Shown here: positions 9,957 through 18,698 of the stretch, piece by piece
Layout: every line of letters starts with the position of its first letter
Position numbering within the stretch: the first letter of the stretch is position 1
Assembly (NCBI GenBank): GCA_029906195.1
Contig: JARWSJ010000005.1
Coordinates: 62,001-126,000 of the forward strand
Origin: Chitinophagaceae bacterium 26-R-25
GTDB lineage: Bacteria > Bacteroidota > Bacteroidia > Chitinophagales > Chitinophagaceae
Reading direction: 5' to 3'
Length of the DNA stretch: 64,000 bases
Translations under genes and position numbers: made by a program
Notes under the pieces: generated by a model
The model's database searches: none
The model's input: the letters and a program-made list of their open reading frames with translations, nothing else
What the model was told of the DNA's origin: nothing

Positions 9957-11223
9957 AACTAACAACTTTCTCCATTTGCATACTCCTCGACCCCTTCACC
10001 AGCAAATGCGTATTTTGAAACTGCTGCTGTTGGAACCAGTCCTTTGCTTCAGCAGCATTTTGGAGTTGAATAAAAGGATGTTTTATTTTCAGGAAATCGC
10101 CACCCACAAGCACCACATCTTTCCAGGAGTATTTTTCAATCAGGTTAACGATAGAGTGGTGTTCTGCAAGGCTTTCTGCGCCAAGCTCGGCCATTGCGCC
10201 CAGCATGAGCACTTTGTCTTTCGCATTTAGCTTCGCAAAATTTTCAATCGCGGCTTTCATGCTGCTTGGGTTTGCATTGTAGGCATCGAGAATGATGTGA
10301 TTTGTTCCCAGGTTCATCATTTGTGAGCGGCTATTGGAAGGAACATAATTTTCAATCGCCGATTTGATTTTGTCTCCCGGCACTTTGAAAAACTCACCGA
10401 TGGCGACCGCAGATAACACGTTGGGAAAATTATAATCGCCAACTAAGTGTGTTTGTATGCGTTCGATATTTTTAGTGGTAACATAAAGAAATGGTTCGCT
10501 TTGCACAACGCTTCCCCACACATCTGCGCCGGTTGTGCCATAGGTAAATAATTGTGGAATGCCCTTACTCATTTCACGCAGGTAATCATAATCCCACATT
10601 ACGAAGGCTGTTCCATTGTTTGCCCGCAGGTAATCGAACAATTCGCCCTTGCCTTTTTTAACGCCTTCTACGCCGCCAAAGCCCTCCAGGTGGGCCTTTC
10701 CGGCATTGGTGATCAATCCGTGAGTGGGCAAAGTGTAAGTGCAGTAACCTTCTATTTCCTTTTGATGGTTGGCACCCATTTCTATCACGGCCATTTCTGC
10801 ATCTTTTTTCACGCTTAGTATTGTAAGCGGAATGCCAATGTGATTATTAAGATTCCCTTGTGTAGTATAGGTTTTATAAGTTGTTGCCAGCACGGTAGAT
10901 ACGAGTTCCTTGGTAGTCGTTTTTCCATTACTTCCCGTTATGGCAATAAACGGTATATCAAATTGCTGGCGATGATATTTCGCCAATTGCTGTAGTGCAG
11001 TTAAAACATCCTCTACAAGAATGGTCCTTTCGTCTACATGGTAAGTCGCATCATCGATCACCGCATAAGCTGCACCGGTTTTAAGCGCATGCTCCGCAAA
11101 TGTGTTGCCATCAAAGGAAGCACCCTTAAGGGCAAAGAAAATCGAGTCTGGCGTGATCTTCCTGGTATCGGTAGTAATGGTAGAGTGCTGAAGATATATA
11201 TTGTAGAGTTGTTCAATGTTCAT
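9955..11223 (-). CDS. murF: UDP-N-acetylmuramoyl-tripeptide--D-alanyl-D-alanine ligase
   Basis: Adds D-Ala-D-Ala to the UDP-MurNAc tripeptide, the last cytoplasmic step of peptidoglycan precursor synthesis. Mur ligase layout: N-terminal substrate domain (to about residue 88), central ATPase domain with P-loop ITGSNGKTTTKE at 95-106 and MGANHQKEIE, then a C-terminal domain containing DAYNANPSSM. At 422 residues it is close to typical bacterial MurF. It follows gldJ in the same direction, separated by a terminator and a repeat, so it is probably transcribed on its own. gldJ-murF neighbourhood is also known from Flavobacterium. A TATATTTG -7 element ends 4 bp before the ATG, implying a near-leaderless mRNA. 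Confidence 0.95.
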   Translation of the reverse strand: MNIEQLYNIYLQHSTITTDTRKITPDSIFFALKGASFDGNTFAEHALKTGAAYAVIDDATYHVDERTILVEDVLTALQQLAKYHRQQFDIPFIAITGSNGKTTTKELVSTVLATTYKTYTTQGNLNNHIGIPLTILSVKKDAEMAVIEMGANHQKEIEGYCTYTLPTHGLITNAGKAHLEGFGGVEGVKKGKGELFDYLRANNGTAFVMWDYDYLREMSKGIPQLFTYGTTGADVWGSVVQSEPFLYVTTKNIERIQTHLVGDYNFPNVLSAVAIGEFFKVPGDKIKSAIENYVPSNSRSQMMNLGTNHIILDAYNANPSSMKAAIENFAKLNAKDKVLMLGAMAELGAESLAEHHSIVNLIEKYSWKDVVLVGGDFLKIKHPFIQLQNAAEAKDWFQQQQFQNTHLLVKGSRSMQMEKVVS

Positions 11224-11227
11224 GAGC

Positions 11228-11235
11228 CAAATATA
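11228..11235 (-). promoter_or_regulatory. Candidate -7 element for murF
   Basis: TATATTTG on the minus strand fits TAnnTTTG and ends 4 bp before the murF ATG, so transcription would begin about at the start codon. Confidence 0.5.
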
Positions 11236-11332
11236 AATAATTGAATAACTGAATAACAGAATAATTGAACTTTATAAACAAACGACGCCGCACAAATTCA
11301 GTTATTCAGTCAGTCAGTCATTCAGTTATTGA
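11236..11332. repeat. Octamer-array inverted repeat (ACTGAATA unit)
   Basis: Left arm 11236-11270 has four ACTGAATA-like octamers; right arm 11295-11332 has the complementary TTATTCAG array, including three CAGT steps. It lies between murF and the gldJ terminator. Confidence 0.9.
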
Positions 11333-11336
11333 CATA

Positions 11337-11368
11337 AAAAAAGTCATCTGTTACCAGATGACTTTTTT
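11337..11368. terminator. Bidirectional intrinsic terminator downstream of gldJ
   Basis: Fourteen-bp stem AAAAAAGTCATCTG with loop TTAC and a run of six T. Symmetry of the A and T runs makes it work on either strand; placed 19 bp beyond the gldJ stop. Confidence 0.9.
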
Positions 11369-11386
11369 AAATATTATGAACTGAAC

Positions 11387-12955
11387 TTACTTCTTACGAT
11401 TGTTCTGTTTTCTTTGTTTGTATTCGATACCAGATTTTCTGCCGTTACCTGCTGCGCTACCTACGCGGTCCATTGCGCAACGGAAACCTACAGTGCTGCT
11501 GCTTTGCTCTTCTTCAAGGAAGCGGCGTGTACCAGGGCTCAACCAATAAGCTCTGTCGTCCCAGCTACCACCTTTGATAACTCTTGAGTGGTCACTGATC
11601 AAAGTAGTTTTTCCGTATCCGTAAGAAACACCAGCAAGAAGGGAGTCACCATCAAGGTAGTTGATTACGTCACCTTTTTGATAGTTACGACGTTTTTTGC
11701 TCTCTTCGTCAGTTACGTAGCGGTATTTAATTCTTCCAAGGCTATCTCTTTCTGGTTTTCCGCTGCTCACATCGATGGTTTGGAATTTGTTACCACGGAA
11801 AGAAGCCACATCATTTTCGTCAGTTGAAGAAAGCGGACGATAAACGTCGGCCACCCACTCACTTACGTTACCAGACATATTATAGATACCGAAACCGTTT
11901 GGATAGAATGAATTAACAGGAGCAGTGTAAACAGCGTTATCGTTCAAACCACCTGCAACACCCATGTTATCACCGGCACCTCTTTTAAAGTTAGCCAGGA
12001 AGGTACCTTGCCAGCTTCCGCGGCGAGTGTCACGAAGACCGTTTACGTTTTGGCTCCAGGAATAAACTTGTTTATTTACTACTAACTCTTCACCGCGTTT
12101 CTTGTCATTTTTAGTAGGCATTGGGTTCTGGTTTACATAACCAAGAGCCGCATATTCCCACTCAGCTTCTGTTGGAAGGCGGTAGTTTGGCAAAAGAATA
12201 CCATCTTCAAAAGTTACGTTAGTACGAGGCGTGCCATTTGGATTTTTAAGCGGGTTCTTTTTAGAACGGGCGCCTTTACCAGGAGTAGCCTGAAACTCAC
12301 CTAACAGGTAAGATTTAGTATTGAAGTTTTCCTGGCCGATACCAGAAATGTTTTTGATAGATTTATCGTTAATGAATCCTTTTTGGATCAGCGCAAGTTC
12401 GTTTACGCGGTCAGTTCTCCAAAGACAGAAGTCATTAGCCTGTTTCCAGCTCACACCTACTACAGGGTAGTTATTATATGCCGGGTGACGGAAATAATAT
12501 TCAACCATTGGCTCGTTGTAAGCAAGTTCGCTTCTCCAAACCAAAGTATCTGGCAAAGCTCCGTTTCTAACTGCCTGGTATTCGTCACCATCAAAAACAG
12601 TGTTGATCCAGTACAGATACTCACGATAGTGAACGTTCGCCACCTCCGTTTTATCTATATAGAATGAGTTAACAGTAACACGGCGTGGAATATTGTTCCA
12701 ATCGCTCATTACGTCCTCTTCAGTAGCGCCCATTGTAAAAGTACCACCTTGCACAAACACCAATCCGGGACCACTTGGTTGTTCTTTTTCTAAAGCAACC
12801 TGATAACCGCCCTGGTTTTTATCATTGTAGTTCCATCCTGTGACGTCCGATTTGGCTTTTTTCTTGCCAAATAGTTTTCCATCCTTGCAGGAACCCAATA
12901 CTGCGGCACAGGATAAGAGTATCGCAAAATTTTTCCAGTTCATTTTGTATGCCAT
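11387..12955 (-). CDS. gldJ: Gliding motility / T9SS lipoprotein GldJ
   Basis: GldJ is an outer-membrane-associated lipoprotein required for gliding and T9SS function in Flavobacterium. The 522-residue product has a lipoprotein signal (hydrophobic stretch then LLSCAAVLGSC, lipobox Cys at residue 23) and a formylglycine-generating-enzyme-like sulfatase-modifying domain from about residue 65 (GLVFVQGGTFTMG) to 500 (GGSWDDRAYWLSPGTRR, VGFRCAMD). The segment VTGWNYND before the domain and the match through DTLVWRSELAYN favour GldJ over its paralogue GldK. Start is ATG at 12955 or 12943. Next to murF and divergent from porV. porU, which lies between gldJ and porV in F. johnsoniae, is absent here. 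Confidence 0.88.
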   Translation of the reverse strand: MAYKMNWKNFAILLSCAAVLGSCKDGKLFGKKKAKSDVTGWNYNDKNQGGYQVALEKEQPSGPGLVFVQGGTFTMGATEEDVMSDWNNIPRRVTVNSFYIDKTEVANVHYREYLYWINTVFDGDEYQAVRNGALPDTLVWRSELAYNEPMVEYYFRHPAYNNYPVVGVSWKQANDFCLWRTDRVNELALIQKGFINDKSIKNISGIGQENFNTKSYLLGEFQATPGKGARSKKNPLKNPNGTPRTNVTFEDGILLPNYRLPTEAEWEYAALGYVNQNPMPTKNDKKRGEELVVNKQVYSWSQNVNGLRDTRRGSWQGTFLANFKRGAGDNMGVAGGLNDNAVYTAPVNSFYPNGFGIYNMSGNVSEWVADVYRPLSSTDENDVASFRGNKFQTIDVSSGKPERDSLGRIKYRYVTDEESKKRRNYQKGDVINYLDGDSLLAGVSYGYGKTTLISDHSRVIKGGSWDDRAYWLSPGTRRFLEEEQSSSTVGFRCAMDRVGSAAGNGRKSGIEYKQRKQNNRKK

Positions 12956-13368
12956 TTATGCTGGTTTTAAATTGTAATAGGTAATAACGCCGTTGATAAC
13001 CAAATATTGTATCGCCGCAAACTTTGTTGCAGAATTGCGAATATAATACTTTCAACATTTTAACATTATAGTAATTGGGCCGTTTTTCCAAACAGCAGAT
13101 CGTTGATTGCAACATCCATGCCCTTTTGCAACAAATCTTTGTCTTATTCGTTAATGCCTATGTTTCAGTGAGTATTATTTTCGTACCCTCAAAAAATTAC
13201 TTACCATAAGTAGCTAGTTTTTATGAGAATACTATTATTTTAGCCGCCGAATCAATCCTCCACTAAAAGCAATTAATGAAATAAATTTTTACTTTAATCC
13301 CCTGAGGCACGATTTTTTGTATAAAAATGGCCTGTTTCAGAATTCACTTAAGGAAAATAAATCTATCA
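12956..13368. other. Divergent intergenic region gldJ / porV
   Basis: 413 bp between two T9SS genes read outward. It is AT-rich and lacks the periodic inverted repeats that fill most other gaps. I found no clean TAnnTTTG with a matching TTG, no hairpin with a T-run and no convincing ORF. Promoters for both genes must lie here. Confidence 0.5.
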
Positions 13369-14523
13369 ATGAAAAGAGCATTGAAATTAATTGTTACAGT
13401 TGCAACAGTTATTAGTGTTAGTTATGTAAATGCGCAAACCGGAACAGCTCCGATAAATGTAACCACTACGGCGGTTCCGTTCCTGCGTATTTCACCAGAG
13501 GCAAGAGCAGGAGGAATGGGCGAAACTGGTATCGCAACCGCACCTGAGGCAAACGCAAACTTCTGGAACCTGGCCAAAACACCCTTTAATGAGAGCAAGA
13601 CCGGCATCGCATTAAACTACACTCCCTGGCTAAAAAAGCTCGGACTTAATGACGTATATCTGGCCACACTTGGCGGATACCACAAACTAGATGACAACCA
13701 GGCACTTACATTCTCCATGAGATATTTCAACCTGGGAAACATTCAGTTTGTAAACGAAAACCAACAGGAGCTTGGTTCTTACAGACCGCGTGAGTTTTGC
13801 TTTGATGCAGGTTATTCACGTAAGCTTTCTGAAAAGATAGGCATGGGTCTGGCGTTGAGGTATATTAACTCAAAACTGGCAAGTGGTGATGTTCTTGGAA
13901 ACGGAACCAACTACAAAGCAGCCAGCACAGTTGCAGCAGACCTGTCATTCTATTATAATGGTCTTAACGCCGAAACAGGTGAAGGTTTCACCGCAGGAGC
14001 TACACTTACTAACCTTGGCGGTAAGGTTTCTTACACCAGCGATGCAAATAAAAAGGACTTTATTCCTGCAAACTTCGGTATAGGTGGCGCTTATACAAAG
14101 GTGTTTGACGAAAGTAATAAGATGACTTTCGCACTGGATCTCAATAAATTATTGGTACCATCCTTTCCGCTTGACAGCGCAGGAAGAGAAGATTACAAAT
14201 CTACTTCTTCAATCAGCGGCTGGGGTCAATCTTTTAGTGACTGGCCAGGTGCAAGCAACGTTTCAGTTGGTATAGAATATGGCTACATGAACCAGTTCTT
14301 TGTGCGTACAGGTTACTTTTACGAAACAAAAGAGGCCGGCGACAGAAGATATTTCACAGTGGGTGCCGGTTTGAAATACAACGTATTTGGACTTAATTTC
14401 TCTTATATCATCCCGTCTGGAAGCGGTGTAAACCAAAATCCGTTGTCTAACACACTTCGTTTTGGTCTTACATTTGACCTCGATCCCGCTACAAACGGAA
14501 GCGAGAACAGCAGCGGAGAATAG
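13369..14523 (+). CDS. porV: T9SS outer-membrane protein PorV (LptO)
   Basis: PorV is the FadL-like beta-barrel of the type IX secretion system that collects cargo from the translocon and delivers it to the PorU sortase. Start is placed at ATG 13369, giving signal peptide MKRALKLIVTVATV through YVNAQ; the frame is open 14 codons further upstream but without a secretion-compatible N-terminus. Diagnostic segments are FLRISPEARAGGMGETGIAT, NANFWNLAK and the terminal barrel strand NTLRFGLTFDL. At 384 residues it matches PorV. It is divergent from gldJ; no porU is in the window. Confidence 0.92.
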   Translation: MKRALKLIVTVATVISVSYVNAQTGTAPINVTTTAVPFLRISPEARAGGMGETGIATAPEANANFWNLAKTPFNESKTGIALNYTPWLKKLGLNDVYLATLGGYHKLDDNQALTFSMRYFNLGNIQFVNENQQELGSYRPREFCFDAGYSRKLSEKIGMGLALRYINSKLASGDVLGNGTNYKAASTVAADLSFYYNGLNAETGEGFTAGATLTNLGGKVSYTSDANKKDFIPANFGIGGAYTKVFDESNKMTFALDLNKLLVPSFPLDSAGREDYKSTSSISGWGQSFSDWPGASNVSVGIEYGYMNQFFVRTGYFYETKEAGDRRYFTVGAGLKYNVFGLNFSYIIPSGSGVNQNPLSNTLRFGLTFDLDPATNGSENSSGE

Positions 14524-14529
14524 TTTTAT

Positions 14530-14640
14530 TAATTGAAAATTGAAAGTGGAAAATTGAAAATGAGTATCCTCTCGTTTTTAATTTTCCATTTTTAATTTAC
14601 AAAGCTCTAATTTTCCATTTTCAACTTTCAATTTTCAATT
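14530..14640. repeat. Heptamer-array inverted repeat (ATTGAAA unit)
   Basis: Left arm 14530-14562 has ATTGAAA, ATTGAAA, GTGGAAA, ATTGAAA; the right arm ends at 14640 with the complement, six bp before the ispF ATG. An extra TTTAATTTTCC piece lies in the loop. Confidence 0.9.
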
Positions 14641-14645
14641 AAATC

Positions 14646-15125
14646 ATGTCTTACAGAATAGGCTTCGGTATCGATTTTCATCAGTTGGTAGAGGGCAGGG
14701 ATCTTTGGATCGGCGGCGTTAAAATTCCACACACGAAAGGCGCATTGGGACACAGCGATGCAGATGTTTTGCTGCATGCTATCTGCGATGCTATGCTGGG
14801 AGCCTTGAGCCTTGGTGATATTGGCATTCATTTTCCCAACACAGACGAGAAATACAAGAACATCGACAGCAAAATTCTTTTGCAGGAAACCTTCAAACTT
14901 ATTACTGATAAGGGCTATGAAATCGTAAACATCGATAGCAGCCTTTGCCTGGAAGCTCCCAAAATAAAAAAATACTCCGGAGAGATGCGTGAAACCATCG
15001 CCGGTATTCTAAATCTTTCGATCGACGACGTATCCATAAAAGCCACTACTACTGAAACCATGGGCTTTGTGGGAAGAGAAGAGGGACTGGTGGCCTATGC
15101 GAATGTGCTCCTGAAGAAGAAATAA
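14646..15125 (+). CDS. ispF: 2-C-methyl-D-erythritol 2,4-cyclodiphosphate synthase
   Basis: Catalyses cyclisation of CDP-ME-2-phosphate in the MEP isoprenoid pathway. At 159 residues it has the family length. Metal ligands are in DFHQL (Asp10, His12) and GHSDADVLLHAICDA; the C-terminal TTTETMGFVGREEG is the conserved signature for CDP binding. It lies between porV and dut, separated from each by an inverted repeat, so probably not a tight operon. Confidence 0.96.
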   Translation: MSYRIGFGIDFHQLVEGRDLWIGGVKIPHTKGALGHSDADVLLHAICDAMLGALSLGDIGIHFPNTDEKYKNIDSKILLQETFKLITDKGYEIVNIDSSLCLEAPKIKKYSGEMRETIAGILNLSIDDVSIKATTTETMGFVGREEGLVAYANVLLKKK

Positions 15126-15205
15126 CTGAATAACTGAATCATTGAATAATTGAACTTCTGACGCAGACTTTCCTCAATTATTCAATGATTCAATGATTCA
15201 ATGAT
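15123..15205. repeat. Octamer-array inverted repeat (TAACTGAA unit)
   Basis: Left arm 15123-15156 has TAACTGAA, TAACTGAA, TCATTGAA, TAATTGAA, starting at the ispF stop codon (TAA is part of the repeat). Right arm 15172-15205 has the complementary TTCAATGA array. Confidence 0.92.
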
Positions 15206-15206
15206 T

Positions 15207-15214
15207 TACTTTTG
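15207..15214 (+). promoter_or_regulatory. Candidate -7 element for dut
   Basis: TACTTTTG fits TAnnTTTG and ends 5 bp before the dut ATG. It directly follows the right arm of the octamer repeat. Confidence 0.4.
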
Positions 15215-15219
15215 CTGCC

Positions 15220-15660
15220 ATGTCATTACAGGTAAAAATCATTAACCAGTCAACCAATCCCCTGCCGCATTATGCCACTTCCGGCTCTGCAGGTATGGAT
15301 ATCAGAGCAAATTTAGAGGCCCCGATTACTTTACAACCTCTCGAGCGAACACTTGTTCCTACCGGTTTGTTTATTGAACTACCGGAGGGTTTCGAAGCTC
15401 AGATAAGACCAAGAAGCGGACTTGCCATTAAACAAGGTATTACCTGTTTAAATACTCCCGGCACCATCGACGCAGATTATCGCGGTGAAATAAAAGTGAT
15501 CCTCATCAACCTTTCCAACGAACAACAACTGATTCAACATGGGGACAGGATTGCCCAAATGGTAATCCAGAAAGTAGAGCAGGCGAGCTGGCACGAAGTT
15601 GAAGCATTATCAGAGACTGAGAGAAATGCGGGCGGCTTTGGCCACACAGGTAAAATCTAA
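15220..15660 (+). CDS. dut: dUTP diphosphatase (dUTPase)
   Basis: Hydrolyses dUTP to dUMP, keeping uracil out of DNA and feeding dTMP synthesis. All five trimeric dUTPase motifs are present: [33 protein letters not shown] and the C-terminal [10 protein letters not shown]. In motif 5 the family usually reads RGxGGFGSTG, so His replaces Ser here. 146 residues. It ends 66 bp before the DUF4292 lipoprotein start and could be co-transcribed with it. Confidence 0.96.
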   Translation: MSLQVKIINQSTNPLPHYATSGSAGMDIRANLEAPITLQPLERTLVPTGLFIELPEGFEAQIRPRSGLAIKQGITCLNTPGTIDADYRGEIKVILINLSNEQQLIQHGDRIAQMVIQKVEQASWHEVEALSETERNAGGFGHTGKI

Positions 15661-15726
15661 TCTGTGCAAAACATTTTGCCGTGCAAGACCTTTTTGCAAT
15701 TAACGTCCAACTTTAAAAAGTATCTG

Positions 15727-16545
15727 ATGAAATTTTTTTCGCCTCTATTACTGGCAATCAGCGTTGCTACCATAGTAAGCTGTCATTCTACCAGGAAGAT
15801 CAATACAGCATTGTCAAAAAAAGACACTACGCAAATGATTGTTGTGAAGGATATTCATAACGACTCCCTGGATTTCATAAAGCAGACCCTGCATGGGCTC
15901 GATTCCAACAGGATCGATTTCAATACATTTTCCGCCAAAGTAAAAGTAGACGTATGGGACAAAGACGGTAAAGAACCAGATCTTACTGTTTTTATCCGTA
16001 TGAAAAAGGATAGCGTCATTTGGCTTTCCGTAAATGCCACGCTTCTCAGCTTTGAAGCATTTCGTGTAATGATCACTCCGGACAGCGTCAAAGTGTTGAA
16101 TAAAAAAGATAAGGTGATAGAGCTGCGCTCCGTAAACTATTTGCAAGAACTTACTCATCTACCGGTTAAGTTTTCAACGATGCAGGATCTTCTGATCGGC
16201 AATCCAATCTTCATCGATTCAAATGTTGTTTCTTACAAAAAGAACCAGGATAACATTACGATGCTGATAGTGGGAGCCCTGTTCAAAAACCTGCTTACCA
16301 TTAATAGTAATTTGAATGCTATTACCAACAGCAAAATGGATGATGTAGACCCTACACGCAACCGCACCTGCAACATCAGTTATGGCAACTATGAAAAATG
16401 GGACGTGAAGAATTTTCCCAAATTCAGAGAGTTATCGATCGTTGAAAAGTCTAAGATCGACGTACAGATGGACTTTAAACAATATAGCTTTAACGAAACT
16501 TTAAGCTACCCTTTCAGCATCCCGAAAAATTATAAGGTGCAATAA
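15727..16545 (+). CDS. DUF4292 family lipoprotein
   Basis: Envelope lipoprotein of unknown function. Start set at ATG 15727, which gives signal LLLAISVATIVSC with lipobox Cys at residue 19; an in-frame GTG lies 21 codons upstream but makes no signal peptide. The mature part is mostly beta-strand, with VWLSVNA-type and FPKFRELSI segments, as in the LolA/LolB-like DUF4292 family. It precedes the two EnvC-like genes and is followed by a terminator hairpin. Confidence 0.82.
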   Translation: MKFFSPLLLAISVATIVSCHSTRKINTALSKKDTTQMIVVKDIHNDSLDFIKQTLHGLDSNRIDFNTFSAKVKVDVWDKDGKEPDLTVFIRMKKDSVIWLSVNATLLSFEAFRVMITPDSVKVLNKKDKVIELRSVNYLQELTHLPVKFSTMQDLLIGNPIFIDSNVVSYKKNQDNITMLIVGALFKNLLTINSNLNAITNSKMDDVDPTRNRTCNISYGNYEKWDVKNFPKFRELSIVEKSKIDVQMDFKQYSFNETLSYPFSIPKNYKVQ

Positions 16546-16564
16546 GCGTTAAACTTTTATATTT

Positions 16565-16595
16565 GATCAAATGGGCAGTAATGCCCTTTTTGATC
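16565..16595 (+). terminator. Intrinsic terminator after the DUF4292 gene
   Basis: GGGCA-GTAA-TGCCC core followed by TTTTT, extended outward by GATCAAA pairing with TTTTTGATC. Confidence 0.75.
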
Positions 16596-16628
16596 TTCTT
16601 TAATGCTAAACCGCAATAAATTCAAAGC

Positions 16629-18029
16629 ATGACTAAACCATATTTTCTTTTACTAGCCATTCTTTTTACGGTCAATTGCATAGCGCAAAATCCAACCAGT
16701 GCTGATCTCAAGAAAAAACAGGCTGATATTCAAAATGAGATCGACGACTTGCGTAAATCGCTTGACGAAACTAAAAAGTATAAAAAAGAAAGTCTTGGTC
16801 AACTTGCTTTGATTCAAAAAAAATTGCGCTTACGTGAACAACAGGTTTCACTTGTCAACCAACAGATCAATGCCATTCAGGGAAACATCAATCAAAATTG
16901 GAGAGAAATTGTAAAGCTCCGCGGAGAACTCGATACACTGAAGATTCAGTATGAAAAAAGCGTGGTGTATGCTTATAAAAACCGGAGCAATTATGATTTT
17001 TTGAATTTCCTTTTTTCCGCCTCAAGCTTTAATGACGCACTGAAAAGAGTAGCCTACTTAAAATCCTATCGTTCCTACAGGGAGCAGCAGGCAGAAAACT
17101 ATCGCACCACGCAGGAAATGTTGCAACAAAAAATATCCAACCTGAACGATAACAAAAAACAAAAGAACGAAGCACTAAGCGAACAAACCAAACAAAGAGC
17201 CGTTCTTGAAGAAGACAAAAAAGAGCAGGACGTTGTTGTAAACAAATTGAAAACGAGGGAAAAGGAACTAAACAAAGACATGAATGATAAACGCAAGCAG
17301 GATATTGCTTTGCGTAACGCCATTAATGCAGCGATCCGTCGTGAAATTGAAATCGCGAGAAAGAAGGCAATGGCAGAAGAAGCTGCGGCAAGAAAGGCTG
17401 CTGAAGCCAGAAAAGCTGCCGACGCTGAGGCTGCCAAAAAGGCTGCAGACCTCGCAAGAGCAAACAATGCTCCGAAGAGTAATCCCAACGCTCCGGCTAC
17501 AACAAATCCTCCTGCGACTACAAACCCAAGCACCACAACCGTTACAACAGTACCGGCCAAACCAAAACCTGCAGCGAACTACAATTCTTTCGAAAGAGAA
17601 GAAACAAGGGCCATGTCTGAAAGCTTCGAAAAGAACAAAGGCAATATCCCATGGCCAATGGCATCGGGAATTGTTACCATGCACTTTGGAAGGCAAAACT
17701 ATGGCGGCGTTGTAACATATGATAACCCTGGCATCACCATCGAAGCAAATACAGGAAGCTCTGTAAAGGCAGTGTTTGATGGCGAAGTATTAGCGGTAAC
17801 ATCAGTAGGCCCGGTAGAAGCTGTGATTATTCAACATGGTAAATACATTACTTCATATAGTAACCTCTCATCCACGTCTGTTACAAAAGGTCAAACAATT
17901 AAGATGGGACAAGTAATAGGCAAGCTGGCCGAAAAAGATGACAACAGAGGCGAACTTGAATTCCTGATTACAAACGTAATCTCAAACGACAGATCAGTGA
18001 ATCTTGATCCGGAAAAATGGCTTCGTTAG
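16629..18029 (+). CDS. EnvC-like murein hydrolase activator (degenerate LytM), copy 1
   Basis: Predicted periplasmic regulator of peptidoglycan amidases in cell division. 466 residues: signal peptide (cleavage after NCIAQ), long coiled coil about 25-255 rich in Lys/Glu/Gln, Ala/Lys and Thr/Pro-rich linker 256-315, then a LytM/M23 fold from about 340. The zinc ligands of active M23 peptidases are not seen: where HxxxD and HLHFE would be there are DNPGITIEA and NRGELEFLI. E. coli EnvC is likewise inactive and acts by activating amidases. A diverged tandem copy follows at 18699. The stop codon's G is the first base of a heptamer repeat. Confidence 0.85.
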   Translation: MTKPYFLLLAILFTVNCIAQNPTSADLKKKQADIQNEIDDLRKSLDETKKYKKESLGQLALIQKKLRLREQQVSLVNQQINAIQGNINQNWREIVKLRGELDTLKIQYEKSVVYAYKNRSNYDFLNFLFSASSFNDALKRVAYLKSYRSYREQQAENYRTTQEMLQQKISNLNDNKKQKNEALSEQTKQRAVLEEDKKEQDVVVNKLKTREKELNKDMNDKRKQDIALRNAINAAIRREIEIARKKAMAEEAAARKAAEARKAADAEAAKKAADLARANNAPKSNPNAPATTNPPATTNPSTTTVTTVPAKPKPAANYNSFEREETRAMSESFEKNKGNIPWPMASGIVTMHFGRQNYGGVVTYDNPGITIEANTGSSVKAVFDGEVLAVTSVGPVEAVIIQHGKYITSYSNLSSTSVTKGQTIKMGQVIGKLAEKDDNRGELEFLITNVISNDRSVNLDPEKWLR

Positions 18030-18222
18030 TGGAGAGTGGAGAATTGAGAGTGGAGAGTGAAGAACCAAAGAACATTAACGGGGTTGAATATATAGAACTA
18101 TTAATAAAGAAAATAACCGTGACTGTGGCCGATAATTACCGTTGAAATCAGCATTGAGTGGAATTGTCAATCGAGAAGATCTTTGAACTTCAACTCTCAA
18201 TTCTCCACTCTCAATTCTCAAC
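18029..18222. repeat. Heptamer-array inverted repeat (GTGGAGA unit)
   Basis: Left arm 18029-18062: GTGGAGA, GTGGAGA, ATTGAGA, GTGGAGA, GTGAAGA. Right arm 18187-18222 is the complement and ends 11 bp before the S23 gene start. Loop of about 125 bp has no gene. Confidence 0.9.
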
Positions 18223-18232
18223 TATCTAAACC

Positions 18233-18613
18233 ATGAGTAAAAGTCTTGTCGGCACAAAGTCTATCGCATTTGCAATAAGAATCATTAAGTTATACAAGTT
18301 TCTCTGTCAACATCAGAAAGAATTTGTTTTATCAAAACAATTGTTGCGCAGTGGGACTTCGATTGGTGCTCTAATTAGAGAAGCAGAACATGCACAATCA
18401 AAAGCAGACTTTCTAAATAAAATGAATATTGCATTGAAAGAAGCAAATGAAAGTGACTATTGGTTACTGTTACTACGGGAAGGAATTTATTTGCAGAACA
18501 GTGAATACAATTCCATTCAAAAGGATTGTGACGAATTGATAAAGCTGTTAGTAAGCATTGTAAAAACAACAAAATCGAACTTAAAAAAAGCGGTAAATAG
18601 AGTGCACAGTTGA
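18233..18613 (+). CDS. Four helix bundle protein, S23 / 23S rRNA intervening-sequence protein family
   Basis: 126 residues, predicted as a four-helix bundle. Diagnostic segments are the RSGTSIGALIREAEHAQS stretch (about 43-60) and KMNIALKEANESDYWLLLL (about 66-84). Members were first found inside 23S rRNA intervening sequences, and related folds act as Avd accessory proteins of diversity-generating retroelements; many are free-standing genes of unknown function. No rRNA is near. It sits between two tandem EnvC-like genes and is bracketed by heptamer arrays of the same GTGGAGA type on both sides (18029-18222 and 18619-18655), which suggests an inserted unit. Confidence 0.88.
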   Translation: MSKSLVGTKSIAFAIRIIKLYKFLCQHQKEFVLSKQLLRSGTSIGALIREAEHAQSKADFLNKMNIALKEANESDYWLLLLREGIYLQNSEYNSIQKDCDELIKLLVSIVKTTKSNLKKAVNRVHS

Positions 18614-18618
18614 ATGAC

Positions 18619-18655
18619 ATGAACTCTCAACTCTCCATTCTCAACTCTCAACTCA
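18619..18655. repeat. Third heptamer array downstream of the S23 gene
   Basis: ACTCTCA/CTCTCCA heptamers, complementary to the array at 18029-18062 and in the same orientation as the arm at 18187-18222. It closes an inverted pair around the S23 gene. Confidence 0.85.
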
Positions 18656-18698
18656 ACAAAGAGCAACCGAAAGCCGCATCTATACCAACGACCAGGGC

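Noticed and set aside
18233-18613. 23S rRNA intervening sequence
   Set aside because: The S23-type gene is here but no rRNA sequence flanks it, so it is free-standing.
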